Source: JAGDVO01 sp964590075 [NCBI: uncultured Aquificales bacterium]
Lineage (GTDB): Bacteria > Thermosulfidibacterota > Thermosulfidibacteria > Thermosulfidibacterales
DNA length: 64,000 bases
NCBI GenBank assembly: GCA_964590075.1
Contig: CAZPXS010000005.1
Coordinates: 111,114 to 175,113 of the forward strand
Direction: 5' to 3'
In this document: positions 54,868 through 64,000 of the stretch, piece by piece
Layout: every line of letters starts with the position of its first letter
Numbering within the stretch: the stretch's first letter is position 1
Program-made: the position numbers and the translations under genes
The notes under the pieces: generated by a model
The model's input: only the letters and a program-made list of their open reading frames with translations
What the model was told of the DNA's origin: nothing
Database searches by the model: none

Positions 54868-55464
54868 TTGCCTAGGGTAAAGAGTCCGAATAAGAGGGAG
54901 ATTATAATAGATGCTGCAGAGAAGGTTTTTGCAAGTAAAGGTTATCACAATGCCAGGATTTCGGATGTAGCCAAAGAAGCTAATGTAGCGGAAGGTACTA
55001 TATATCTTTACTTCGAAAGTAAGGAAGATCTACTTCTGGCTATATTCAAGGATAGGATGGGTAAATGGGTGGAAGGGTTGAAGATGGAGTTATCAAAGGT
55101 TTCCGGTAGCCCGATAGAAAAGTTGAGAACTATAATCAACAGTCATTTTACGACACTTTACAATAACCCCCACTGGGCTCAGCTTGTACAGGTTGAGTTG
55201 AGAGCCTGTAGTGTATTCATGCGTGGTGGGAGTACTCCCGAGCTGAGGGAGTACATAAGGGTTATAGAAGCTGTACTTGAGGAGGGTAAGAGAGAAGGTC
55301 TTTTCGATGAGAACCTCAACATATGGGTATCAGCCAGGATGTTGCTTGGAATACTGGATGAATTTTCAACAATATGGGTTTTGAAGAAAAGACTCGATCT
55401 ACCATCATTGGTAGATGTTGTTTTAGATATCTATACGAAGGGTATTCTAAAAAGGGAGGTGTAA
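54868..55464 (+). CDS. TetR-family regulator, FadR-like
   Basis: A 198-aa repressor: N-terminal helix-turn-helix ([22 protein letters not shown], then [18 protein letters not shown]) and an all-helical ligand domain that in this family binds long-chain acyl-CoA. The TTG start at 54868 follows AAGGAGGGG by five bases; a GTG at 54838 would lie in the operator. It is two bases ahead of the FadN-like gene. Control of the following beta-oxidation genes by acyl-CoA is inferred from operon position and operator form. Confidence 0.88.
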   Translation: MPRVKSPNKREIIIDAAEKVFASKGYHNARISDVAKEANVAEGTIYLYFESKEDLLLAIFKDRMGKWVEGLKMELSKVSGSPIEKLRTIINSHFTTLYNNPHWAQLVQVELRACSVFMRGGSTPELREYIRVIEAVLEEGKREGLFDENLNIWVSARMLLGILDEFSTIWVLKKRLDLPSLVDVVLDIYTKGILKREV

Positions 55465-55466
55465 TA

Positions 55467-57845
55467 ATGGGTTACAAGATTAAAAAAGCCGTAGTTTTGG
55501 GTGCTGGTACTATGGGGGCTGGAATTGCAGCCCATCTTGCCAACGTTGGTATTCCTGTACTTTTACTTGATATTCCGGCAAAGGAAGGTCCCGATAGAAA
55601 CGCCATAGTAAGAGGTGGGTTTGAGAGAGCCTTGAAGTCGAAACCGCCCGCCTTTTACCACAAAAGTTTCGCGGAATTGATTGAGATAGGTAACTTTGAG
55701 GATGATATGCCAAAAATCCATGATGCCGATCTCATAATTGAGGCTGTTCTTGAGCAACTCGATGTTAAGAGGAAACTCTTCTTGGAGGTCGAGAAGTATA
55801 GGAGGCCGGGTAGCATAGTTGCTACCAATACTTCGGGTATATCGATAAATAAGATAGCGGAAGGTTTTAGCGATGATTTTAGGAAACATTTCATAGGTAT
55901 GCATTTCTTCAATCCACCCCGTTACATGAAACTACTCGAGATAATCCCCGGTAAGGATACACTCAAGGAAGTGGTAGATTTTGTTGCAGATTTTGGTGAA
56001 AGGGTTCTCGGTAAGGGTATAGTTTACGCTAAGGATACTCCCAACTTTATAGCCAACAGGATAGGTACCTTTGGTATGATGTATACACTTAAGCTCATGG
56101 AAGAGCTCAAGATGACCGTGGAAGAGGTAGACGCTATCACCGGTAAAGCAGTAGGTAGGCCAAAAATGGCTACCTTTAGATTAGCCGATCTTGTCGGTGT
56201 GGATATACTCTATCATGTTGCTCTGAATGTCTATGAGAATGCTCCCAACGATGAGATGAGGGATATATTCAAACCACCACAATGGCTCGAAAGAATGCTA
56301 CAGGAAAAACTCCTTGGAGATAAGACCAAGGCTGGCTTTTATAAGAAAGCCACGATCAACGGTAAGAAGGTGAATCTGGTACTTGATCTTGAAACATTCC
56401 AGTATAGAGAACCTGCAAAACCTACCTTCCCCTCTCTAGAGATGGCAAAGACAGAAGAGGATATAAAGAACAGATTGAGAATAATGTGTTATGGTAAGGA
56501 TAAGGCGAGTATATTCACCTGGAAGTCTATCAGTGCTTTACTGATCTACTCCGCCAACAGGATACCAGAGATTGCGGATGATATTGTTCAGATAGACAAC
56601 GCTATGAAATGGGGATTCAACTGGGAATTAGGTCCCTTTGAGATATGGGATGCAATAGGTGTTAGAAAATCGGTAGAAAGAATGGAAAAAGAGGGCATGG
56701 TAGTTCCCAATAAGGTAAAAAGAATGCTCGAGAAGAATGCAGAATCCTTCTACAAGGAGGAGAATGGAGTAGTATACTACTGGGATTTTGCTACGGAAAG
56801 CTATAAAGAGGTCCCAACAAAGCCCGAGATCATCAATCTTGCAATACTAAAGAGAAACAACAGGGTTATAAAGGAAAACGCCGATGCTTCTCTCATAGAT
56901 CTCGGGGATGGTGTCCTTTGTCTCGAATTCCATACAAAGATGAACGCTCTTGGTGCCGGGATACTTCAGATGCTTGAAGAAGCACTGGAGGAGGTTGATA
57001 AAAACCATCTTGGTCTTGTTATCGCTAATCAGGGTCAGCATTTCTCAGCGGGAGCCAATCTTGCCATAATCCTGTCTGCTATTCAGGAAGAGGAGTGGGA
57101 TGAGATAGACTATATGGTAAGGGCTTTCCAGAAGGCCACCATGTCTATGAAGTTATTTGAAAAACCGATAGTTTCTGCACCCTTTAACATCACGGTAGGT
57201 GGTGGCTGCGAGTTTTGTCTACATACACACAGAATAAGAGCACATGCCGAACTATACATGGGACTTGTTGAGGTAGGAGTTGGTTTGGTACCGGCAGGTG
57301 GCGGAACCAAGGAAATGTTATTGAGGTTGGTAGATTCCTATGTACCCGAGGATATGCCAAGGGGTGTGGTGGTAGATCCTTTCCCTCACCTAAGAAGAGC
57401 CCTAGAAACCATAGCTATGGCGAAGGTCTCATCAAGTGCCTACGAAGCAAAGGAAATGGGCTTCCTAAAGGAATGTGATAGCATCTCTGTAAATAGGGAT
57501 TATCTCATCTACGAGGCGAAACAGGTTGTCCTGAACCTTGTAAAGGAAGGGTTTAAACCACCAAGGGTTAGAAAGGTAAAGATGACAGGTAGAGATGGAT
57601 TCTCCTTCCTTAAGATGCTCATCTACAATATGCAGGTTGGTGGATGGATATCCGAACATGATGCCAAGATCGCCACATGGATAGCCAAGATCCTAACTGG
57701 TGGTGATGTACTACCTGGTACCGTTATGACAGAGTGGGATATACTGGACCTTGAAAGGGAAGCTTTCCTATCACTGTGCGGTGAACCCAAGACCAAGGAT
57801 AGAATAGTTCACATGTTAACTACAGGTAAACCATTGAGAAATTAA
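55467..57845 (+). CDS. 3-hydroxyacyl-CoA dehydrogenase / enoyl-CoA hydratase, FadN-like
   Basis: Bifunctional beta-oxidation enzyme of 792 aa. The N-terminal NAD-binding domain has [15 protein letters not shown], followed by [17 protein letters not shown] and DTPNFIANR; the C-terminal dehydrogenase part follows to about 470. Residues about 500-700 are a crotonase fold: QHFSAGANL oxyanion region and catalytic Glu in [17 protein letters not shown]. The domain order (dehydrogenase first) is that of Bacillus FadN rather than E. coli FadB. ATG 55467 follows GGGAGGT; the longer frame upstream runs through the tetR gene. Confidence 0.95.
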   Translation: MGYKIKKAVVLGAGTMGAGIAAHLANVGIPVLLLDIPAKEGPDRNAIVRGGFERALKSKPPAFYHKSFAELIEIGNFEDDMPKIHDADLIIEAVLEQLDVKRKLFLEVEKYRRPGSIVATNTSGISINKIAEGFSDDFRKHFIGMHFFNPPRYMKLLEIIPGKDTLKEVVDFVADFGERVLGKGIVYAKDTPNFIANRIGTFGMMYTLKLMEELKMTVEEVDAITGKAVGRPKMATFRLADLVGVDILYHVALNVYENAPNDEMRDIFKPPQWLERMLQEKLLGDKTKAGFYKKATINGKKVNLVLDLETFQYREPAKPTFPSLEMAKTEEDIKNRLRIMCYGKDKASIFTWKSISALLIYSANRIPEIADDIVQIDNAMKWGFNWELGPFEIWDAIGVRKSVERMEKEGMVVPNKVKRMLEKNAESFYKEENGVVYYWDFATESYKEVPTKPEIINLAILKRNNRVIKENADASLIDLGDGVLCLEFHTKMNALGAGILQMLEEALEEVDKNHLGLVIANQGQHFSAGANLAIILSAIQEEEWDEIDYMVRAFQKATMSMKLFEKPIVSAPFNITVGGGCEFCLHTHRIRAHAELYMGLVEVGVGLVPAGGGTKEMLLRLVDSYVPEDMPRGVVVDPFPHLRRALETIAMAKVSSSAYEAKEMGFLKECDSISVNRDYLIYEAKQVVLNLVKEGFKPPRVRKVKMTGRDGFSFLKMLIYNMQVGGWISEHDAKIATWIAKILTGGDVLPGTVMTEWDILDLEREAFLSLCGEPKTKDRIVHMLTTGKPLRN

Positions 57846-57868
57846 AAATTTTAAAGAGAGGTGTAACT

Positions 57869-59062
57869 ATGAGGCAAGCGGTTATAGTTTCTGCTGTAAG
57901 GACTGCGGTGGGTAAGGCTCCTAAGGGAACCTTAAAGGATACGAGGCCTGATGATCTCGCAGGCCTCGTGGTTAGAGAAGTTGTCAGAAGAGCGGGAATC
58001 GATCCTTCACTTGTTGAAGATGTTATTATGGGCTGTGCCTTCCCCGAAGGTGAACAGGGGATGAATATCGGAAGAATTGCCGCTATCAAGGCAGGTCTTC
58101 CAACGAGCGCCTGTGGTATGACCATAAACAGGTTCTGCTCATCCGGGCTACAGGCTATAGCTATAGCCGCAGGGCATATCCTGTCTGGCTATGCGGATGT
58201 GATAGTAGCAGGTGGTGTGGAATCTATGAGTATGATTCCAATGGGAGGACTCAGACAGACCGCCAATCCAGAGCTTATGGATTCCTTCCCACAGTTATAC
58301 ATGGCTATGGGTAACACTGCGGAGATCGTTGCGGAGAGATATGGTATAACGAGAGAGGAACAGGATCAGTTTGCCTATAGATCCCATATGAGAGCTGCAA
58401 AGGCCATAAAAGAGGGTAAGTTTGATGAAGAGATAGTGCCCGTAAGGACAAGGGTCCTTAGACAGAGACCGGATGGTACTACATACGAGGAAGAAGTTGA
58501 ATTTAAGGTGGATGAGGGAGTAAGGCCAGATACAACGATAGAGGCTCTTAGCAAGTTACCTCCTGCCTTCTGGCCACCTGGTAAAGGTACCGTTACTGCT
58601 GGAAACTCCTCCCAGATGTCTGATGGAGCTGCCTGTGTTCTCATAATGTCCGACAAGAAGGCTCAGGAACTTGGATTAAAGCCACTTGCCATATTCAGGG
58701 GTTTTGCTGTAGGTGGTGTTGATCCTGAGGTTATGGGGATTGGTCCTACCGTTGCTGTACCCAAGTTACTTGAAAGAACTGGCTTAAAAATTGAGGACAT
58801 AGATCTGATAGAGTTGAACGAAGCTTTTGCCGCTCAGTCACTCGCCTGTATAAAGATTCTCGGTTGGAAGGAGATCATGGAGGACAAGATCAATGTCAAC
58901 GGAGGAGCCATAGCTCTCGGTCATCCGCTTGGTTGTACAGGTGCGAAACTAACGGTACAGTTGATCTACGAATTGAGAAGAAGGGGTGGCAAGTACGGGA
59001 TAGTCACCATGTGTATTGGTGGTGGTATGGGAGCGGCAGGTCTATTCGAAATAGTTTATTAA
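57869..59062 (+). CDS. fadA: Acetyl-CoA acyltransferase (3-ketoacyl-CoA thiolase)
   Basis: Cleaves 3-ketoacyl-CoA with CoA to release acetyl-CoA. The 397-aa protein has the acylated Cys in [16 protein letters not shown], the GGxEsMS block as GGVESMS, and the C-terminal catalytic motifs [19 protein letters not shown] and [13 protein letters not shown] 57869 follows AGAGAGGTG. Between the FadN- and FadE-like genes, so the degradative direction is favoured over biosynthetic acetoacetyl-CoA formation. Confidence 0.94.
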   Translation: MRQAVIVSAVRTAVGKAPKGTLKDTRPDDLAGLVVREVVRRAGIDPSLVEDVIMGCAFPEGEQGMNIGRIAAIKAGLPTSACGMTINRFCSSGLQAIAIAAGHILSGYADVIVAGGVESMSMIPMGGLRQTANPELMDSFPQLYMAMGNTAEIVAERYGITREEQDQFAYRSHMRAAKAIKEGKFDEEIVPVRTRVLRQRPDGTTYEEEVEFKVDEGVRPDTTIEALSKLPPAFWPPGKGTVTAGNSSQMSDGAACVLIMSDKKAQELGLKPLAIFRGFAVGGVDPEVMGIGPTVAVPKLLERTGLKIEDIDLIELNEAFAAQSLACIKILGWKEIMEDKINVNGGAIALGHPLGCTGAKLTVQLIYELRRRGGKYGIVTMCIGGGMGAAGLFEIVY

Positions 59063-59086
59063 ACCAAATAATTGGAGGAGGTTATT

Positions 59087-60853
59087 ATGGCAGAGTTTAA
59101 AAAGGGTGGGATTTTCCTTGTAGAATCTGCAAATCCAAAGGATGTCTTCATTCCTGAGGAGTTTACCGAAGAACAGAGGATGTTTGCTAAGACCGCGGAA
59201 GATTTCATCAAGAAAGAGGTAATGCCCCATGCCGATGAGATTGAGAAGAAGAATTACGAAGTGCATGTTGAAATCTTCAGAAAGGCTGGTGAACTTGGCT
59301 TACTAGGTGTGGAGGTACCGGAGGAATACGGTGGGCTTGGGCTTGATAAGGTAAGCGCTATGCTTGTTAGTGAAAAGATGTCAACCGGTATAAGTTCATT
59401 TACCACCACCGTTATGGCCCACACAGGTATAGGAACTCTACCGTTACTATACTTTGGAACCGAGGAACAGAAACAGAAATATCTACCTAAACTCGCAACT
59501 GGCGAATGGATTGGTGCTTATGCCTTAACCGAGACCAACGCAGGTAGTGATGCTATGAACATAAAAACGAAAGCGGTAAGGGAAGGTGACTATTGGGTTC
59601 TTAACGGTTCCAAACAGTTTATAACAAACGCAGGTTTTGCCAATCTTTTCACCGTCTATGCAAAGGTTGATGGTGAGAAGATGGCAGCATTCTTGGTGGA
59701 AAGAAATACGGAAGGTTTTACCATTGGTCCCGAAGAACATAAGATGGGAATAGTCGGTTCATCCACATGTCCTTTGTACTTCGATAACGCAAAGGTACCC
59801 AAAGAGAACCTATTAGGTGGAGAGGAGTGGATAGGTAAGGGACATCTAATAGCTTTCAACGTACTAAACATAGGTAGATATAAACTTGCAATGGGAGCTC
59901 TTGGTGGTAGTAAGGTAGCTCTCGAGGAAGCTGTTAAATACACAAATCAGAGACAACAGTTTGGAAGACCTATATCCAGCTTTGACATGATAAAGGAAAA
60001 GATAGCTAGAATGGCTACCAAAATATGGGCCCTCGAGTCCGCGACATATAGAACTGCTGGTATGATAGAGGAAGCCTTCCAGAAACTTCAGGATAGAAGC
60101 CCGATAGATAGATTATCGGAATACGCTATAGAATGTTCTATCCTTAAGGTTTACGGATCAGAGGTATTGGATAGGGTGGTTGATGATGCTCTACAGTGTT
60201 ACGGTGGTTACGGCTATACCGAAGAGTATCCTGCCGCAAGAGCCTATAGAGATGCTAGGATTAACAGGATCTGGGAAGGTACCAACGAGATTAACAGATT
60301 GGTTATAGTTGCTACCATAGCCAGAAAGGCAGAGAAGGGAGATATACCGCTTATTCAGGCTGCTACGAAGGTTGGTAAGGAAATTCTTACACTAATGCCT
60401 CAGGCACTATTGAAGCCCGGTTTCTTAGCCGAAGAGAAACTCCTCGTAGATATGGTGAGAACCCTACTGTTACTTACAAGTGGTATAGCGGTCCAAAAGT
60501 TCAAGGACAAGTTGAGAGATGAACAGATAGTTGTAGAAGCTCTGGCCGATATAGCTATAAATCTGTTTGTTATGGAAAGTGCATTACTAAGGACCCTGAA
60601 ACTCTACGAGGAATTTGGAGAGGATAAAGTCAAGTACCAAAAGGCCCTTACAAAATACCTATTTTATCTCACCTTGCCTATAGTGAACCATAATGCTGTT
60701 AAGGTTATAACTTCCTGTGAAACTGGAGACACCTTGAGAACACAGATGTCACTGATAAGGAAACTCACGAGATGGTACATACCCGATAATCCTGTGAGCC
60801 TTATAAGAACCATAGCAGACAAGGTTATAGAAGAGGAAAAGTATCCATTCTAA
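59087..60853 (+). CDS. Acyl-CoA dehydrogenase, FadE-like
   Basis: FAD enzyme that introduces the first double bond in beta-oxidation and passes electrons to ETF. The 588-aa protein has the dehydrogenase core (EEYGGLGLDKVSAMLV, ALTETNAGSDAMNIKTKA, the GTNEI-R end of INRIWEGTNEINR with the catalytic Glu) and a C-terminal extension of about 180 residues as in Bacillus FadE. ATG 59087 follows GGAGGAGG by six bases. ETF genes are not in the window. Confidence 0.94.
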   Translation: MAEFKKGGIFLVESANPKDVFIPEEFTEEQRMFAKTAEDFIKKEVMPHADEIEKKNYEVHVEIFRKAGELGLLGVEVPEEYGGLGLDKVSAMLVSEKMSTGISSFTTTVMAHTGIGTLPLLYFGTEEQKQKYLPKLATGEWIGAYALTETNAGSDAMNIKTKAVREGDYWVLNGSKQFITNAGFANLFTVYAKVDGEKMAAFLVERNTEGFTIGPEEHKMGIVGSSTCPLYFDNAKVPKENLLGGEEWIGKGHLIAFNVLNIGRYKLAMGALGGSKVALEEAVKYTNQRQQFGRPISSFDMIKEKIARMATKIWALESATYRTAGMIEEAFQKLQDRSPIDRLSEYAIECSILKVYGSEVLDRVVDDALQCYGGYGYTEEYPAARAYRDARINRIWEGTNEINRLVIVATIARKAEKGDIPLIQAATKVGKEILTLMPQALLKPGFLAEEKLLVDMVRTLLLLTSGIAVQKFKDKLRDEQIVVEALADIAINLFVMESALLRTLKLYEEFGEDKVKYQKALTKYLFYLTLPIVNHNAVKVITSCETGDTLRTQMSLIRKLTRWYIPDNPVSLIRTIADKVIEEEKYPF

Positions 60854-60865
60854 TCTCTAATGGTG

Positions 60866-60898
60866 AAGGCGGGGTCGATAGTTACCCCGCCTTTTTTT
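60866..60898 (+). terminator. Intrinsic terminator after the FadE-like gene
   Basis: AAGGCGGGGT (60866-60875) pairs with ACCCCGCCTT (60884-60893) across an 8-base loop, followed by a T-run. It closes the tetR-fadN-fadA-fadE operon. Confidence 0.92.
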
Positions 60899-60931
60899 AA
60901 CAAAAAATTTTAAATAAAATGCTGTTTAATA

Positions 60932-60960
60932 TTGACAGTTTAAAAGAATTTTGATAATAC
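60932..60960 (+). promoter_or_regulatory. Promoter for the LolA-like/fadD/fadL operon
   Basis: TTGACA (60932-60937), 17 bases, TAATAC (60955-60960), about 20 bases before the LolA-like ATG and its GGGAGGT site. No copy of the AATGAGT operator is seen here. Confidence 0.6.
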
Positions 60961-60980
60961 TCTGTATGGGAGGTAGAAAA

Positions 60981-61634
60981 ATGTTTGAAAGATTAAGGAT
61001 ATCCACAACATTCACCGTAATAATTTTGATGGTAGTTTTTGGTAAAAATGTTTATTCTGAGGAATGCTCACAAATTTTAAAACAAAGTTTATCGAAAGTT
61101 GAAAAGATTAAGGATTACAGTGCGATAGTAGAGACCTTTAATAAAAAGGGTAAATTGGAGGAAACTACGGTTTATGATTATAAGTATCTTAGTCCTGGTT
61201 ACATAAGGATGAAGGTTATTGAAGGTAGGAAGAAGGGCGGAGAGGTATTTTTCGATCCTAAGGCTTATAAGGTGAAGGGTTGTAAAAGTGTTGTTTTTAA
61301 GTTTTGCAAGGAGTTCAATCCCGATGACAACGATATAAGATCCATTAGAGGGGTGAGAGTCTTTGAAACAAGCCTTGTAAACATTCTAAAGGATACCGAA
61401 AAGAACCTCTCAAAGGGAGTCTGTTCCGTTAAAACTGAAGGTGCCTTTGATGTCCTTGAGATCAACTTAGGAGAAAAGGATAAGGATGTGGATAGGATAG
61501 TCCTAAAGATAGGAAAGAAAGATTTTATCCCCTATGTCTGGGAAAAGTACGGTAACAACCAACTATTATATAGGTTATCCATTAAGAATCTCAAAACTAA
61601 CATTGGGTTAAAACTTGAAGAACTTGCTCTATAG
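60981..61634 (+). CDS. Exported LolA/DUF1571-like protein
   Basis: A 217-aa periplasmic protein: signal peptide (ISTTFTVIILMVVFGKNVYS, cleaved before EE), then a beta-rich domain with LSKVEKIKDYSAIVETFNKK and LSPGYIRMKVIEG that resembles the DUF1571 and LolA half-barrel folds binding lipids or lipoproteins. Four Cys are present (residues near 29, 94, 103 and 144), perhaps paired. ATG 60981 follows GGGAGGT. It begins a second fatty-acid operon with fadD and fadL, so a role in lipid passage through the periplasm is possible but inferred. Confidence 0.72.
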   Translation: MFERLRISTTFTVIILMVVFGKNVYSEECSQILKQSLSKVEKIKDYSAIVETFNKKGKLEETTVYDYKYLSPGYIRMKVIEGRKKGGEVFFDPKAYKVKGCKSVVFKFCKEFNPDDNDIRSIRGVRVFETSLVNILKDTEKNLSKGVCSVKTEGAFDVLEINLGEKDKDVDRIVLKIGKKDFIPYVWEKYGNNQLLYRLSIKNLKTNIGLKLEELAL

Positions 61635-61644
61635 GGAGGTGACG

Positions 61645-63315
61645 ATGGCTGAGGTATCTACAGAGAGTATATATCTAAAAAAACCTTGGTTAAAAAACTA
61701 TCCAGAGGAGGTACCAGAAACTCTCAAATATCCCGATGAACCTCTATACTGGCTCCTTGATGAAGCCTATCGTGAATTCAAGGATAAAATAGCCATGGTA
61801 TTCTACGATAAAAAATGGACCTATAGAGAACTATATGATGCACATTTAAGATTGGCATATTTTCTACAAAAGGAGCTAAATGTAAAACCTCAGCAGAGAA
61901 TCGCTCTATTACTTCCAAACTGTCCTCTTTATCCTATCAGTTACTTTGGTATCCTCAGGATAAACGGAATAGTTGTTCAATTAAATCCTCTTTACAGTGA
62001 GTATGAACTAGAAAAGCTCATAGAGGATAGTGGTAGCGAGATCATCATTACCTTAGATATACTAACTCATAAGCTCGAAAGGGCGGTAGAAAAAGGTCTC
62101 ATAAAGACCATTATCTTCTCCAATATGAAGGATTTCTTACCATTTCCCCTTAATCTACTCTTCCCACTGAAAACATGGAGGTTACCCAAGCTAAAATCAA
62201 AGAAGGCAAGGATGATAAACTTTAAGGATATTCCGTATGGGAAGCCTGATAGTGTCAATATAGTGCCCGATGAGGACGTGGCGGTTTTTCAGTATACGGG
62301 AGGTACAACCGGCTTATCCAAGGCAGCGATGCTGACTCATAAGAATATACTATCCAATGTGATACAACTTGCCGCTTGGGCCTATAAAGCGGAGAGAGGC
62401 AAAGAGGTAACTCTTGCGGTCTTACCTTTTTTCCATGTTTATGGTATGACCGTTGGAATGCTTTTTACGATATACGCTGGTGGGACTCTCGTTCTTGAGC
62501 CAAGGTTTGATGTAGAAAGGGTTGTAAAGCTCATAGAAAAATATAGAGTCACAATGCTACCTGGTGTGCCCACGATGTACGTGGCTATTAATAAGGTTGC
62601 CTCGAGTAAAAAGGTCGATCTTACTAGTATGAAATTCTGTTTGAGTGGTGGTGCTCCATTACCGGTTGAGGTGGCCAACGAGTTCGAGAAATTGACGGGA
62701 GCAACCTTGAGAGAAGGATACGGATTGTCAGAAACAAGTCCAGTGACTCATGCCAATTTAGCCTACGCTCCGCCAAGAAAGGGCAGTATAGGAATCCCTG
62801 TACCCGATACTCTGGCTAGGATAGTGGATGTTGAGAGTGGTAAGGAGGTTCCAGTTGGTACACCTGGTGAACTCTGTATAAAGGGACCTCAGGTTATGAA
62901 GGGTTACTGGAATAGACCCGAGGAGAATAAAATAGCTTTCGATGAGGAAGGGTGGTTCCATACCGGTGATATAGCCATTATGGATGAGGACGGTTATTTC
63001 TATATAGTTGATAGAAAGAAGGATATGATAATCGCAGGTGGTTACAACATTTATCCAAGGGAGGTGGAAGAGGTTTTATATGCTCATCCCAAGGTTTTAG
63101 AGGCAGCGGTTGTTGGTGTCAAAGACGAGTATAGGGGAGAGACCGTTAAGGCCTATATAGTGCTAAAGTCGGGTATGACCGCTACCGCCGATGAGATAAT
63201 CAGTTTCTGTAAAGAAAGACTCGCATCATACAAGGTACCAAAGATCGTAGAGTTCGTGAATGAGTTACCGAAAAGTCCTATAGGTAAGGTTTTGAAGAGG
63301 GAATTGAGAAAGTGA
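61645..63315 (+). CDS. fadD: Long-chain-fatty-acid-CoA ligase
   Basis: Activates fatty acids to acyl-CoA via an acyl-adenylate, at the inner face of the membrane. The 556-aa protein has the AMP-binding motif YTGGTTGLSKAAMLTHKN, GYGLSETSPVT, FHTGDIAIMDEDGYF, DRKKDMIIAGGYNIYPREVE, and the C-terminal catalytic Lys in SPIGKVLKREL. ATG 61645 follows GGGAGGTG; the longer frame lies inside the LolA-like gene. fadL follows. Confidence 0.94.
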   Translation: MAEVSTESIYLKKPWLKNYPEEVPETLKYPDEPLYWLLDEAYREFKDKIAMVFYDKKWTYRELYDAHLRLAYFLQKELNVKPQQRIALLLPNCPLYPISYFGILRINGIVVQLNPLYSEYELEKLIEDSGSEIIITLDILTHKLERAVEKGLIKTIIFSNMKDFLPFPLNLLFPLKTWRLPKLKSKKARMINFKDIPYGKPDSVNIVPDEDVAVFQYTGGTTGLSKAAMLTHKNILSNVIQLAAWAYKAERGKEVTLAVLPFFHVYGMTVGMLFTIYAGGTLVLEPRFDVERVVKLIEKYRVTMLPGVPTMYVAINKVASSKKVDLTSMKFCLSGGAPLPVEVANEFEKLTGATLREGYGLSETSPVTHANLAYAPPRKGSIGIPVPDTLARIVDVESGKEVPVGTPGELCIKGPQVMKGYWNRPEENKIAFDEEGWFHTGDIAIMDEDGYFYIVDRKKDMIIAGGYNIYPREVEEVLYAHPKVLEAAVVGVKDEYRGETVKAYIVLKSGMTATADEIISFCKERLASYKVPKIVEFVNELPKSPIGKVLKRELRK

Positions 63316-63378
63316 AAAATAACTGTGAAGTGAACTTTGGTAGAGGTTACTCAGCAATAAAATTTAAGGAGGTGGGTT

Positions 63379-64000
63379 ATGTTAGCTATCTTTACTAGTT
63401 TGTTCCTATTTTTCTTTACATTCCTAATATCTGGTGTAGCGGTAGCGGGCAATGTTGAAACACTTGGTGTAGGAGCTAAGGCTACTTCGTTAGGTGGTGC
63501 TTTTTCTGCAAGAGCCGATGATTTTTCGGCCATGTATTACAATCCCGCAGGTATAGTTCAGCTTAGTAGACCTCAGATTTCTGTAGGAACAAGTATAGTC
63601 AACCCATCCCTTGCAGCAAAGACCGATTATAGAAATGAATACGAGGAAGTTATTGGTGGGTTTAGTAAAGATAAGAGCCAGTTGTTAGTCTATCCACATG
63701 CCGGTTTTATCTATCCCTTCCAGCTATTCGGGAAAAAGGCGGCCTTTGGAATTGCCACCTATGTACCCTACGGTCTGTGGCTTGGGTGGAAGGAAGATCC
63801 GAGTAAAAACCCAGGTGCCTATAATACCTATGAATCCTGGTACTATAGGGTAGTTTCCGCATCTCCTACTTTAGCTATCCAGTTGACCGATAGACTGATG
63901 GTTGGTTTTAACGTTGCCTTCGGTAACTCCCACTCGGGTGTGTATAGAAGGATTTATCAGAGTCCATTTATAGTCCAAACGGGAACTCTTATTTCTGGAT
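63379..64000 (+). CDS. fadL: FadL/OmpP1-family outer-membrane transport protein, 3' end beyond window
   Basis: Open to the window edge (207 codons seen). Signal peptide (SLFLFFFTFLISGVAVA), then the plug and first strands of the FadL barrel: NVETLGVGAKATSLGGAFSA, RADDFSAMYYNPAGI, and the YVPYGLWLGW loop. This family moves long-chain fatty acids or other hydrophobic compounds across the outer membrane. ATG 63379 follows AAGGAGGTGGG. The position after fadD supports fatty acids as the cargo. Confidence 0.92.
   Translation, partial: MLAIFTSLFLFFFTFLISGVAVAGNVETLGVGAKATSLGGAFSARADDFSAMYYNPAGIVQLSRPQISVGTSIVNPSLAAKTDYRNEYEEVIGGFSKDKSQLLVYPHAGFIYPFQLFGKKAAFGIATYVPYGLWLGWKEDPSKNPGAYNTYESWYYRVVSASPTLAIQLTDRLMVGFNVAFGNSHSGVYRRIYQSPFIVQTGTLISG

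Overview
The window reads as a stretch of chromosome from a diderm, probably thermophilic and largely anaerobic bacterium. Diderm markers are LpxK, a LapA-type protein, a LolA-like periplasmic protein and a FadL-type porin. The metabolic hints are a ferredoxin-linked 2-oxoacid oxidoreductase subunit pair, an ADP-forming acyl-CoA synthetase, a GH57 glycosidase and a DHH-CBS-nucleotidyltransferase fusion. Arg is mostly AGG/AGA and Ile often ATA; genes are tightly packed, with many 4-bp ATGA overlaps. I cannot name the lineage from the sequence alone. No phage, insertion sequence or CRISPR array is visible, and no gene-free stretch exceeds about 300 bases.

Layout. 1-13651 (+): one long run lapA'-valS-lpxK-PBP2-rodA-maf/DUF4387-dprA-recN-ferredoxin-vorB-glyS (envelope growth, DNA processing, 2-oxoacid oxidation, tRNA charging). 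13659-17032: a DUF2284 protein diverging from yqeY-mutS2. 17014-24679 (-): queC-EAL-yajC-secD-secF-rpoZ-peptide binding protein-tsaD. 24762-29639: M29 aminopeptidase and manC converging on a GAF/GGDEF-like/EAL protein. 29801-32645: tRNA-Leu(CAA), tRNA-Arg(ACG) and a tRNA nucleotidyltransferase fusion. 32657-37247: GH57 converging on an HD-GYP regulator-cysS-SAM hydrolase operon. 37330-41038 (+): yjbQ, mazG and a sensor kinase/sigma-54 activator pair, converging on a ZraP-like/OB-fold operon. 42202-49378: an ADP-forming CoA synthetase diverging from cinA-thpR-small coiled coil-dgt-hemL-slipin. 49423-51110: a partial ATP synthase operon (atpZ-atpI-atpB-atpE). 51217-52737: rex, then rpsI and rplM on the other strand. 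52825-64000: aldehyde dehydrogenase and Nudix genes diverging from a complete fatty-acid degradation block (TetR regulator, FadN-, FadA- and FadE-like enzymes, LolA-like protein, FadD, FadL).

Most notable: (1) a ZraS/ZraR/ZraP-like envelope-stress module, whose target operon has a -24/-12 promoter with exact GG-N10-GC spacing and two near-identical palindromes 32 bp apart upstream; (2) an atpZ gene that stops at a T TTT TTG heptamer but continues in the -1 frame with the rest of the family sequence; (3) a Maf-DUF4387 fusion; (4) a recurring promoter design in which divergent genes share a TTGTCAA/TTGACAA -35 and one partner appears leaderless; (5) well-formed operators for Rex and for the TetR-type fatty-acid regulator.
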